Shown piece by piece: positions 1 through 12,315 of a stretch of 64,000 bases of DNA. The notes below the pieces were generated by a model, which searched no databases, was not told where the DNA came from, and worked only from the letters and a program-made list of their open reading frames with translations. The stretch spans positions 20,074,501-20,138,500 of the forward strand of contig NC_056538.1 in the NCBI RefSeq assembly GCF_910596095.1, written 5' to 3'. Numbering within the stretch: the stretch's first letter is position 1; the number at the start of each line of letters is the position of its first letter. Origin of the DNA: Thunnus maccoyii. Taxonomy: Eukaryota; Chordata; Actinopteri; Scombriformes; Scombridae. Position numbers and translations under genes: made by a program.

Positions 1-40
1 ATTATAAACAAACAGTGATGAGGTGGGTGGAGGAACTTAC

Positions 41-3000
41 GCTGATCTAGTGGTGGAGGGACGGAGCCTTTGACCCAGGCGGTGTGGTCGTCTACCATGT
101 TGATGGTGAGGTTGGGGTGCCAATGAGAGATGATCTCCACTGGACCGTGGCTCTCTGCCCGCTGCGACATTTGAGAGACATTTGATTATAGGTGTCGGAG
201 ATGAGCCGCAAAACAACCTCTGCAAAGTCAGAATTAATGAAACTAACTGATGTTTTAGCTGCTGTAACAACTTTAGTTTCTATTGAAGTCAAACCGAACC
301 ATTATTAAACGTAACTAACTACATTAAATGGTTTTAAATGGGTTTTTGATTCTTTGATCATGGCTCCTCTCCAGAATTACCACATTATCTATGTCATCAT
401 ATATTCAAGGTCATTATTTGAAATGCTCACTGTAATCAAATATATGAAGACAAAACTGGCAGGCTAAGTGGAAAATCTTTCTTATGCAAATCATTGATTA
501 ACTTAATGCCAAATAATGAAAAAATAAAATAAAAATATCAACCTTGATCATTTCAGGATCTGCTTCTGTCTCTCCTGTGAGCAGATTCTTGGTCTTCAGA
601 AACTTTCTGCGCTTGAATTTATTCAGCACTATAAGAGTAAACAAGTCAAGTTTAACATTTTGGAAGGATCACAGAAATTATGACATTGTTATTCTTCTGT
701 TGTGAGTTGACAATTCAAACCACATGTGCTTACTTCGTGTTGCATGAACTGTTGCCAGTCTGCGATACTGCCCCTTGCGTTTGGGGTCTGGGTGGAATCC
801 ACTTTTAGTGAAGTAGACGTGTATGTAAAGGGAACCGTTCTGCTGCACGTTCTACAGACACACACCAAACAGGAGGGAGTGTTTCAGATAAATACACGTT
901 TACATCAAGTTCATTAACTTTGTCCCCAACATCTGTTCACCAACAATTGATCCTTCTCACCCCCCCCCCCCCCCCCCCCCCACCCCCCCCCCCACCCCCA
1001 CCCATCCTCAGTCATCCTCACCTCTGGGATGTCCATCTCCGTATACTGCTGGTAGCAGCCATCGCCGCTCTCCCCCGTGTTCCAGTCTCCATAGACCAGG
1101 TCCCTATGGAACCAGAACAGGGCATCTGTGTTGTTGAAGTCTGAGAACACCTCGTCCTGGGAGATATACACGTACAGGTCCTGCAGGCATGGTGAGAAAA
1201 TAAAGGTGTTTATGACATTACAGACGCAGGGGAGAGCGAGCGAGCTGGTGTGACGGGGGGAGATAACTTTGGCTTTCTGCTCAAATACATCAGGGGCTTC
1301 ATGTATGAGACGTGTTGAAGAATGAACAGCTTCAATTCAATTAAAAATCTGGCCATGCAGATAAAAGGACTGAGTGTTTATAAAGAGGGACAGGTGTAAT
1401 ACCATGAGGGTGTCCTTGGGGAAGAGGTTCCTGCTGGGTACTCTGGGTGCCCCGGCTGGCGTGTTGGGGTCAGGAGTGGACGGCCCTCGACGGAACCAGC
1501 TACTGATCGCCCAGATTATGAAGATTCTGGAGAAACACGTGCGAGAAGGTGAAAAGATTTAGTATATTAGGAATTAAAGTCAAAGATAAGTGCGGAAAAA
1601 CAAATAAAGAGAACAAAAAGAGAGGGAAGCACTTGGGGGGAAGAATTGGATTAATATTTAAACGTGTTTGTACATGAATGAACAAATGTTGGGTAAATTT
1701 GCATAAAAAGGTTCAAAAAGTGTTTTGCATTTTCTCTTGAGATCTGAGGAGCTGCCACAAGAGAGTGAAACCGCAAGAAGGCTAATCTGATTAAACTGTA
1801 TCCAGTCAGGCTGCATTACAGTCTGACTTTAGGCGCCTTTCTTGCATCATAAATCAGTCATAGGTCAAGGCAGACAAACATGAAGTGAAAGAACAATGCA
1901 GAGTACTGTGTAGCAACAAATGAAAATATTGTGAAATATTCAGAAAAATATCAAGAACCGATACTGACTTTTTATCCATTATTATTCTAATCTGCATTTG
2001 CGTGCTTGCATTTTCTGTGCTATATGAAAATAAAAAATAAAAAAATCATGACAACTTAAAACATTCCCTTTAGACAAGATCTTGGTTTGTCATTCTTATT
2101 GAATTTTCATCTCTTTTTAACCAAAAACTCTGCCTATAAAGGCAAAGCTAGAGCTTCATAATGCTTTCTGCTCGACCTTGTGATTCATGTAACAAACTAA
2201 ATCAAATCAAATCAAAGTCCAGCAAACTGACCACATCAAATTCATTCTTACATTTCTCTTTTATTTCAACAATTAACACCCAGACTCGAGGATACAAATA
2301 AGCTTAGAATGCCTTCAGATGCTTCTTGTAAGCACCTGCTTCCTGAGCTTGGGTGTTGTAAATGTGACATTGTTTCCTTAAGATTTTTTTTTTTTTTTTT
2401 TTTTTAAATTGCAGCCCACATTTGTTCCTGGACCAATCCCAGAATCAGTCACACGAAGTGCTGCAGTTTAGGAATATATAGAGAACTGTTCTGCAATTTT
2501 TATTTGTGTGAACCAGCTGAGCAGTAATATGATTTGTTGTTATTGCATTCATGTCTCCTTTTTGAACACTGCAGCTGTTGGGAATAAGGATGCTACACTT
2601 TTCCAACACATGGTTTTTCCAAATCATGATACTAAAATGTGCTAAAATGCCAAAGACTTGTTAATGGAGCATAATCAAATAAATGTACCTTCCCTTTACA
2701 TAAGCAGCTGCTATTTGGCTCTAACTGCTCGCCTTAGGCAGGAAAAAACAACTATTACTCAAATTAGGGTTCAAAAATAAACTTCATTGGTACAAGCTCA
2801 AAACATGCTGTGTTTTGTATGTAATCCAAATTCACTAAACATAACATTCAACTGTTAGGTCTACGTGAAGACTGAACCTACAAACACTTGAAAGCCACAA
2901 CTAACAGCTGCCAACATACATTTTTTTTTGTCTTGATATATAAAGCAGCACACAGTGAATGACAGCGTAAATACACTGGACAACATACTGAACAAGTAGA

Positions 3001-3509
3001 CTAGAATTATTAAAAGATCTGTCACTTGTCAACGCCCAAAATCCAGTGAGAACAAATGTTCCCCTGTGACTGTACCAAATCAGAAATGGAAATCCATCAA
3101 TAACAATTTGTCTGGCTTGTTTATGCAACAATGCGGGCAGAAGAAGATGAAGAAACATATTTTCAAAAGGCCTAATTTGGGTTAAAAATGGCAGATGGAG
3201 AAACACAGAAACTCTGCACAGAGTGAACTTTGTAAGAGCCAAGTGAACTTTAGCTGAGCGGTCACTCTCTGCACTAAAACCAGGATAAAATGTGTTAAAT
3301 ATTAATCACACTACTTTTATATTGATTGTGATGCCACCATGACACACCACATCATGCATTTTGTTTTGTTTTTTTTAAACCTCAGTATCAGAGTAAGCTT
3401 TTATCTCTGAGCTGACTCTCTGCTTGTCAAGTCAGCTATAAAAGACAAAAAGAGAGAGAGACGCACCTGAAGAGGACTCCTTTAATGACCTGCCATGCAT
3501 TAGGTGCTT

Positions 3510-3543
<34 letters not shown>

Positions 3544-6500
3544 AGGGTCCTGTGCATTTCCAGCTGTCTGCACTGCTTGGCCGTCTGTTGTTGCAGCAGT
3601 TCCATTACTGCTCACCTAAAACCATAAATATACACACAAACATTCAGTCCAAGTGTCACAGTGATGAACTCTGCAGCGAAGGCAACATGTGATGAAGTAT
3701 GTTAAACAACAATTTCACCCGCAGATTAAAAAAAAAAAAAAAAGAGCCACTCAAGAACTCGTGAGTCAGATGTAGCCACTGTACTTTACTGTAACCGCAA
3801 AGTGGTGATATAATGCTATTATCTATACAGGACAGTACATAGTAATTGTATGTATGACGAGAACGGTTCTCTATAGAGCTTCTGCTCCCTACAAACATAA
3901 GACACATCAAATATAGATTATCTTTCAAAAAAGTCACTAAAACAAAATCTGACAACTCCTGCATAGATGTTACTTTTATTTATTGCAGTTTTGGAACATT
4001 TTTGATCATTTTCTATTTTCTTTTTGTTTCTATATTGATAATTTTGTTTTTGATTTTCACAGTAAGTTTGTATTTACTACATTTTCAGTTATTTCACTCA
4101 TTGTCTGATCTTTATATTCAGCTTGTTTTGCTCTTTCTTGATTTATTGCTCAATGTGATTTTAAATTGTTGTTTGTTTTACTGTCGCTATTGTTGTGTGG
4201 TTCTCAGAAGACCAGAGACCACTTTGTGAAAGCTAACAGGGATCCAAATAAAGAATAAAGAGTGTACAGTCGATTTTTATGGATTAAATGTGAAGATGAG
4301 GTGACAAAAATACAATTCACCGCAGACTTTTATTATGTGGTGACCTCACATCATTGATTAATTATGCCTGACTTCTGTATTTGAAGCACTTCATTCACAC
4401 AAATCAATCTGTCACTCCATGATTTGCTGAAGGGAGGTAATACTGACAAATTGCTTGTTTTCACAACTTTATAGTAGGACGACTGCAATGTAATGTTTGC
4501 TTGGCAAAAAAACCCACAGATTTTTAAATAATCAATTAATCCTTTAAATAATGTGTCAAGAAAACATGCAAAATCTTCTGTTGTTCCTGGATTTGCTGTT
4601 TTTCTGTTTTATATAATTGTAAATTGAATATATATAAAGACGTCACTTGGAGGTCTGGAAAACCTCTGAGGCATATTTTCCTATTTTCTGACATTTCAAT
4701 AAAAAATATATTAGATTAATCAATAATGAAACAAAATTGTTTATTGCAGCCCTCAAATTATTACAAATTACAAGGCACCTAAACATGACAAATGCAGTGC
4801 AAACTGAGAAATAGACAAAAACCACAAGAGGCAGCTAGGTTTAATTTTTACGCAGACGATATTACCTGAATTCATCAATCTGTCAAAACTGATATTGACA
4901 GGCTATTGGCTAATTTAACTACCACAATCTAAAGGTCCAGTTTAAATTACTAAGGTCACATTCATGTGACCATCAGCGTGCATCTTTAAGACCATCTGTA
5001 ATCTGTCGTTACTTTGCTCTTTAACGTGATTTCACCCTTCGAAGCTCCAGCGTGTCCGTGTTACCCCCCCACCCATCCAGCAAAGCCACATTCTATTCAA
5101 ATGACACAATGGACAAGCACACGCCAAGTCATGAGACTCATTCACTATCTAAACATCTAATCTCCCCCCGTTGTCACCAACACAAGGGAGACAGGAGGTT
5201 TGCCTTTGCAAAACAATTACCACTTGAGGGTAAAAAAAAAATGTTTTCTGTTTAACAGGTTATTATCATTTCTCAGGGTGACAAGCAGGCAGAGAATGAG
5301 TGTGAAGTGAAATTTTCAAGGTTTTGGGGTAAGCCACTAGCCCTGCGGTATCATAAACAGAACATTTCAAGGCCGTGAAGTGGCTCAAAATAGGGCTTTT
5401 CATCCTTGCTGCCATGTCCTGTTGTGTTAAAATAGAAGCGCCTCTATTATCAGAGAGACATGGATCTCTGTCTCCTGGAGGGATCAACATAATAACTGTC
5501 ACACAGACAGATCACCAATATGTTCAGCAACAGAAAACAGGTTATCTGTTCGAGGTTGAGATAATAAATTTACACACCTTGAACAAGGATTAACAATTAA
5601 CCACCTACTCAGGGTGCAGGGTAAATGCTTTACACTGGATTGTCACAGGAAGAGGGCAAAAAGTTCAGGTAAGTGAATCGTTCACAGAGAAGTGGAGGCT
5701 GCTCTTTTAATGTTTATTACACATAGTGACAGTAACCTCTACAGCCAGACGAAAGTGATGCAATATTAAGCATATAAATAAGGATATAAAAGAAAGCAAT
5801 GCAATATTAAGCAAATAAATAAGGATATAAAAGAAAGCAATGCAATATTAAGCAAATAAATAAGGATATAAAAGAAAGCGATGCAATATTAAGCATATAA
5901 ATAAGGATATAAAAAGATATCTGTGGCATGTGTGTCAATTATTAATTCGTAAAAATGCTTTCAGTCTGTGCTAAAATAAAGATAGGCTACTAATTTGTTC
6001 ACACTAAAGTCTCTTCACATTCAGAAAACATCTGAAATAAAAATCAAGAAGCTGCTACTTTACTACACCAATACTGAGCAGAACCAACACCTCTGCTTAT
6101 ATCTGGCTATTAACCATTTAGCAGTTTCCCTAAATTAAATACCACAGACACGTTTCTCAAATGATTCAGCACCAGTGGGCCTCGAGACCAACTGTCTCCT
6201 CTAAAATAGCGCATTTATCCTGACAGAGCTATTTTATTTTTAAAAAAGATACACTAATACATGCAGTACCCTTGTCCTAGTTTCTGCCACTTGTGTATTA
6301 CCATTACATTTGAATCACTGAGCTAAGCATCCATTTTACTGGAGGATAAAGCCAAAAAAGAAAACATTTCACAACATTTAACCGTGAATCATGAAAGGTA
6401 TTTTCAGAATCCTTAAAGACTAACTTTCTAAATAAAAACATGTTATGTCTGCTGCTGCATGATAAAAAGAATCCTGTTTCCCCATGTTGCAAATATATTT

Positions 6501-7921
6501 TTTTATCAAAATGATGGCATCAACACACCCTTTCTGTTTGGACTGCCAATGACTTGTGTCTGTGAAGAACAAATCTGTTATAGGCTAAAGCGGAATCAAA
6601 ACAGTGTTCAGAATTAAAACATTTTAATTTCTGGTAGGTTTATTAGACTTAATTTCAGCAGCATGCACTGTTCAAATAGTATAGTGCAACCATGGTTTTA
6701 ATGACTCTCCTTGTGTGGGGGCAGTATCAGATCTAGCAAGGTTATATTACAATAACTGTGATTGATAGGAGCATTGTGTTCATTTTGTTATCTACAGTAG
6801 ATTTGTAAAATAAAGGAAAATATGTAAAAGTTTTGATGTAAACTGTGAAAGTCTAAATCTTCAGTTTTCACCAGGGGGCCACTATTTGCCTACTACTGCT
6901 ATAAAGGAAACTAAAGAAAACAAAACCAAAATTAACAGTTAGTTCTTAAACAAGTAGTTGAATGACAAATTGCTGGTTAGTCATTTTGGTCATTGATTGG
7001 GTAAAAAATACCAAACATTTGCCATTGACAGCTTCATAATTCCCTTTCTTTTTCATATCAGTGTTTTGTATCATTACAAATTGGAGATTTTTTTAGACTG
7101 AAAAGGCAGACCAGTAGTTTGCCTCCAGACACTGATGATTCACTTTGACCTCTAGTAAACGGTGATTAGCATGTGTCACTCGGAAAAAGCAGAAATGTCC
7201 CTTTAACAGATATTGTTTTAACGATTTAAGAGGACATTTACATTACTAACCAAATTGGACGTTTACTAAACTGCTTCATCTAACTTGACGTGTCATTTGT
7301 AACAAGAACAACTGACAGGTTATTAATTTATGTGGTATTTGTGCGTTAAAAAATTAGCGTTGAAGCTGAAATGTCCCCCTGGAAAGGTTGTAAATTTGAA
7401 AAAAAAAAAAAAAAAAAAAAAAGACAAGTGTAAAGATTGAACAGAGAGTAAGAAATGTGTGAGACCTGCTTCAGACTGGCCTGGTTAGACGAGCCCAAGC
7501 TGCGTTGTTCAGGTTCAGGCCTTGTGATAGCTAACCGACACACTGCAGCAGTCAGCCGGCTCACACTTTCAGTCAACTAATTATCTTGTCACCGGTTGTA
7601 TTATTGTGTGTCTCCAGGTGAGATTTAACCGTAAACGCCGCTCTCGCTCCCCTCATCTGCTCGCTGGCAGTCAGGATTTCTCAACACGTCGTCAGGAGGG
7701 GGTCGTTTTAAAAACCAACCGGCACTGACAACGTCACTCGGGCTCGTGTAACGAACGGTAACACGTTTAAACGTTAACGGTCACACACTCAACACTCACA
7801 CAAACACACCGCTCTCCTAAACCCTAGCAATAAAAATTAAACACGGTCATACAGGTGTCATTCATTTTACCTCGCCGTTGCTCACGGTAGCTTTAGTTGC
7901 TTCGCTCTCCTGCGTCGCCAT
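41..7921 (-). CDS. clptm1: clptm1, cleft lip and palate transmembrane protein 1 homologue (5' part, first 269 residues)
   Basis: Seven coding exons on the minus strand: 7921-7871, 3615-3467, 1526-1403, 1180-1022, 851-734, 628-543 and 161-41. All junctions are GT-AG and all phases close. The start is the ATG at 7921 (MATQESEATK), followed by a low-complexity stretch with a run of 12 Gln. After that the protein closely follows the known family: APNAWQVIKGVLFR then IFIIWAISSWF (first hydrophobic segment), SRNLFPKDTLM, DLVYGDWNTGE, NGSLYIHVYF, NLLTGETEADPEMIK and SHWHPNLTINMVDDHTAWVK. CLPTM1 is a polytopic membrane protein of the ER/plasma membrane that, in mammals, retains GABA-A receptors inside the cell. 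The window holds only the luminal/extracellular N-terminal part; human CLPTM1 has about 670 residues, so the multi-pass C-terminal half lies off the left edge. Intron 1 is 4.3 kb. Assignment is from sequence match to the family and is secure. Confidence 0.95.
960..1009. repeat. poly-C / C-rich tract (G-rich on the clptm1 coding strand)
   Basis: About 45 C bases in long runs interrupted by single A bases. The tract begins roughly 10-60 bases inside the clptm1 intron downstream of the donor of exon 4 (donor GT at 1021-1020). On the transcribed RNA it reads as several long G runs. Confidence 0.95.
2385..2405. repeat. poly-T tract in a clptm1 intron
   Basis: An uninterrupted T run of about 21 bases within clptm1 intron 2. 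It could be a retroposed poly-A tail in reverse, but I see no SINE body next to it. Confidence 0.8.
4640..4753. mobile_element. fragment of inverted-repeat element family B
   Basis: The segment contains the family's internal block (TTTTCTGACATTT, then a TTAGATTAATCAAT stretch) and ends at TTGCAGCCCT, the typical right end of family B (better copies at 21191-21535 and 36892-37258). Its left end is too degraded to place. It lies in clptm1 intron 1. Confidence 0.6.
5757..5914. repeat. 41-bp minisatellite, about 3.9 copies
   Basis: The unit beginning CAATATTAAGCAxATAAATA recurs at 5761, 5802, 5843 and 5884, exactly 41 bases apart. Units differ by only a few substitutions (AAGCATATAA versus AAGCAAATAA). 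It lies in clptm1 intron 1. Confidence 0.95.
7395..7423. repeat. poly-A tract
   Basis: A run of about 23 A bases in clptm1 intron 1, about 450 bases from exon 1. No flanking SINE body is recognisable. Confidence 0.85.
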
Positions 7922-7990
7922 CTTTCCTTGTCTCTGTCACACACACCGCACACACACTGGTAGCTGGGAAACTGCGCTTCATCTCGCGAG
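7600..7990 (-). promoter_or_regulatory. clptm1: probable clptm1 promoter and first-exon CpG-rich region
   Basis: Local CpG density rises sharply here (TCGCTCC, TCACCGG, TCTCGCGAG at about 7982) compared with the AT-rich flanks, and the clptm1 start codon at 7921 sits inside it. TCTCGCGAG is a palindromic element often found in TATA-less housekeeping promoters. The transcription start itself is not visible. Confidence 0.55.
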
Positions 7991-9109
7991 AGGTCAGCTG
8001 TAGCGTCACTGGAGTGACGTACGGTGCGTCTCGCAAGGGAGTGATTGTAAAACTGCAGTTTTGGGTCGATTTGTATACTTAAGTTTTATATGTTGGTTGA
8101 ATATGATTGTATGGTTTGAACATATACATGATAAAAAATTAAAATAAAAGGTGAAAAGTATGTTAATATGTTTTTTTATTCATGTAACTGTTTTTTAATA
8201 TTTTCATTTTATGTTCTTCATGTATTTATGCTATTTAAATCTGATTTGTATGTGCTGCTACTGTTTACCTGAATGTTTGTATATTATCCTTTTGTTAATA
8301 AAGAAAAAGGAAAACTGCAATTCTATTTGATTAATTTGCTTACTATTTTGAATTTTATATGCACAAATCCAAACTCTTAAGCAAAGAACCAAATTTTTCA
8401 GAGCTGACTGTCCATGTCAAACAATATATTTATTCAATATATAAAACGTATAAGTACTGTAAGATTTACAAGATATTTAGCAAGATATTTAACTTTTTTA
8501 TTATTATTAAAACCTTTATTCCCACTGGCATTCATGTGATTGTAGACTTAAGCTGTATACACAAGGTGATGTAAATTTAATGTATACTTATTCCATTGAA
8601 GATGTTAAAAAATAAATAAATAAATAAGAAAATGGGCACTATTGTACAGATTGATGTATTTGGTGTTATATTTTGTGGGTTGGATAGCAATATTACCTTT
8701 ATAATTCAGCTGCTGATCATTCTTGGTAAATTCCACATCCATAAATCTAAATGTCTGGCTCCAAACCTGCTTTCATCAGTTTATTGTTGAACTCGAGCAG
8801 TATGGCACCTTAATCGAAGATGTGAAGAGCAAAAAAAGCTAACAAGACTTTCAGTATTTTAAAGGAAGTACATTTTATTTGAACTCTGAAAGGACTTACA
8901 ATAAATGGACTTTAGACTTTTCTGGCTTGTACAAAGTTTTTCTTTACTGGTTTTGTATGACACATGTTGTTGTACCTCTTTGTTGTAAATAAAAAAAACT
9001 GTAGGGAATAAATGAGATTGAGAAATATTGTGTGCTGCTTTTTTCTGACAAGGCTGATGAAACAGCATGAAACACTGTGCTTCAGTCAGTCATATTTAGT
9101 GGTGTACCT

Positions 9110-9288
9110 TAAAGGATTGGTTCACAATTTTTCAAGTATGTCTTAAAACAACAGTCAGGTGTCCATTTGAACACTGAAAGAGGTTTTCCTGATGATGATT
9201 ACAGCAAGAAAAACCTGTTGCAATGTTCATTTGGGCACCTGACTGTTGTTTTAAGACAGACTTGAAAAATTGTGAACTCGTCCTTTAA
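9110..9288. mobile_element. inverted-repeat element family A, copy 1 (short form)
   Basis: The element starts AAAGGATTGGTTCACAATTT and ends in the reverse complement. Its arms carry the family core CAACAGTCAGGTG and CACCTGACTGTTG. The arms are separated by a short loop containing ATGATTACAGCAAGAAAAAC, so this copy is almost only the two inverted arms (about 179 bp against 450-620 bp elsewhere). No coding capacity. Confidence 0.9.
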
Positions 9289-9427
9289 TAAAATGAAAGC
9301 TGCCTATAAACTCAGAGTAGAACCTGTATTACTTGGTGTGTAAAATAGCTTCCTGTTGAAACATGTCATTTTTTTTAACTTTCCCTTCCTCTCTGTCAAC
9401 CTTTATATTCATTCCACCAAATGGAAA

Positions 9428-9796
9428 ATACATTCACTCAAGTACTGTAAGTACAATTGTACTTCACCCGAGTAATTTACATTTCGTGCTACTCTATACT
9501 TCTACTCCACAACCGTTTAGGTGTGAAATACATGTTTTACACAGAGCATAAGATCACATGTAAAAAGAAATACAATGTTATTAAATAAATTAACCAGTAA
9601 AGTACTTACCTCACCATGCTACATTAAAATGCTGCTTATACATTTTAATGCATCAGTAATTTCTAATTGTATATTTATACTAATGAACACTTTTGCTCTG
9701 ATACTTTCAGTGTATTTTGCTGAGAATATTTCACATTACCGTATTACTACTTTTTCTTCAGAAAATGATGTGAGTACTTCTTCCACCACTGCACAT
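9428..9796. mobile_element. inverted-repeat element family D, copy 1
   Basis: Contains the family's phrases: CACTCAAGTACTGTAAGTAC, TACTCTATACTTCTACTCCAC, and at the right end GTGAGTACTTCTTCCACCACTG. The family matches a short non-autonomous element common in percomorph genomes. Other copies are at 28358-28873 and 28887-29130. Confidence 0.8.
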
Positions 9797-12315
9797 TTAG
9801 AAATATCATCACACACATTGCAAAGACATTTAGAACAAATTATAATTAATATTCTGCATATATACTCTACACATTTCCAACAAACGCCATGATTTGTTTT
9901 TCATATATGTATATTATTGAATACAATCTGTCCATGAGATGTATAGTGTGTTGTATTCAGACAAATAATGAGTGAAAAACATAATATGGTTCATGTTGTG
10001 TTACATGTACAAACAAATAAACTCAATCTGATAAGCAATTATACTGGCAAATCATTTTTATTGTAATGTATTACCATTTGGCACATAGTAACACAAGCAC
10101 CTTAGAGACTGACAGTTTTTTTCGAGCAAAGGAGGACAACACTGTATTTTGTGTGCTGATGACATTTCTATTGAAAAGAAACCACAAACAACAAATTTCT
10201 TCTGTAAACCTCAGAGGACGGGAAAGCGTGTAACAAAACAAAGCGTAATTAAGGCATATCATTCATTTGAAATGCACCCTGTCAAAAGCTGAGTGTTGTA
10301 ATTATAACGGAGAGGGAGACTATAAAGTGAGTGATTTACATTCTCACTGTTAGATGACTGAAAGACTGAACACAAGATGATGTGTTTTAACATGTAGCTA
10401 CAGGAACAGAAAACACATAAAATAAAACTGAAAGAGTTTCTTCTGTGTTTTGTGTTTCGAAATATAATCTTGATGACGTATTAGGTGTCAGGAGTATCTG
10501 GTCAAAAACATACCTATAAAAAGGTACATTGTAAATCGCATACATACATTTTTACTTGTGCTACGGATGGAAAACATACTATACATAAGTACATTTCTGA
10601 GTTCAACACCTCCACTAGATGACTTACAACTTAAGCCACTCGACTAAATACAAACTTGTGTGATGCCACAGGATGAAGAACGTGTAGAAAGGGGTAAGTG
10701 ATTGTATTTGAATTGCATCTATTTAAATGTGTTGTGCCCACATGGAACTAAAAAAAAAATTCATGAATTCAAAATTTTTGCCTGTTAAGTACTACTTGAA
10801 ATTCAATGTTGTTGTTGTTTTAATTTTAGCACAATTAAAGATTCATTTCATAGTTCAGATTGGGACAGTCTAAGGATTAGATTCAGCATCCAGTCCAACA
10901 ATTTTGCACGATGTACTGCAGCTACAAGCAGCTGAGAGCTTTTTCAGAATACACTTTCTATAGATGTTTATTCTTGGATTTTGCCATTGATTTATACATG
11001 AGAGAGCTCAGTTTAAATTAAGTGGATACATTTGATTTGAAAGAGATTATACAGATTATTGAGCTTCACCATTTCAATTTTTTATTTCAGTGGTTCAATA
11101 TAAGCAGGACACATTTCAAGTGCAGATAATTTTTAATAAGAAGAATTCAGTCACAGAAAAAATAAGGGGAATTACATCTCATATCCACATGGAACCCTTA
11201 AAAAGGGACTGTTTACACACTACACACAACACAAAATTAAATTTAGGAAATCTAGCTTTGTTAGAAAGGAAAAATCTACCCTTTGATACTTTCACACTGT
11301 TATTTCTGGACTTTTGGACATCTACAGTTTGTAAAGAGCAATCACTGCAATAATAGGATTCAAAAAAGCTGAAGGTACATCTAACAGCTGTGTTTCTCTG
11401 TGGACTACTGATGCTACTGTTGGTGTGGATCTGTTGTTTCTTCTTTCTTCTTTAACTGTGAATTTCTTAGCCGTCAGTTGTTTGTGAATAAAAACGTGTG
11501 GGTTTATCATTCATATCATTTATCAAAACGAAAACCTGAAATCGATCATTGAGCACTGATATAGCACTGAGCACTGAGATATGTATGTGACGGCATGTTA
11601 GCCAGGTAAACAAGGTACATTACTGCTTATTTTGATTTTATTTTTAGTGTCAAAGTATTTTAGGGGGTATTTTTCCTTCAGTAGACAGTTGTCCAATCCT
11701 GGGACCACTCTCAGCAATTTACAGTCTTCAAAAAAAAAAAAGCTAAAACTAGAGCTAACTATAAATAGTTATATACAATCTTTGTATGTTATCTTTGCAC
11801 ACACTGATGTAACTAAATGAGGAGAAATGAAGCCGCTATTTAAACTGAATGTTAGATTACACAGAAGACTCCCATCGTGAGAAAGCTTGGGAGCAACAAG
11901 TACAACTAAAGCAAGTTAAGTGAATTGAACAGAAGTGTGTTACACTTCGTTATGCTGTCTAGATGCAACAAAAAAAATCTCTTCTTTATTAAACCTCGCT
12001 GGTTTAAGCTCCTCTTTTGAGGTTACCTGTATTATTATCATATCCAGCACACCAAGAGATGTACTATCTGGCAGTCATCTCTTTCACGTTGCCTTGGCAT
12101 AACTGAGAGGAAACTTGAGGCTATAAGACCTTCAGACACCACTCTTTGGATCATGCCATCCAGAGTAGCACAAAACACAAACAAAAAATAATCATTTGTT
12201 ACGCTGACAATGACTTTCCATCATCTCTGGTTGGTGAATGGATAAGAGTTTGAGGCGGACGCTCAAATTTCAGGGCAGAAAAACTCTACCTCTTTGACAG
12301 GGTGACATAACAGTC

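Larger units (their letters stand above)
7991..12315. other. intergenic region between clptm1 (head) and tbcb (tail)
   Basis: AT-rich sequence of about 4.3 kb with no supported gene. It holds one short family A element (9110-9288), one family D element (9428-9796) and simple A/T runs. Both neighbours are on the minus strand, so the left part is upstream of clptm1 and the right part is downstream of tbcb. Confidence 0.7.

Noticed and set aside
5757-5914. Regularly spaced repeats as a possible CRISPR array
   Set aside because: Units are contiguous with no unique spacers, in an intron of a vertebrate gene. It is a minisatellite.
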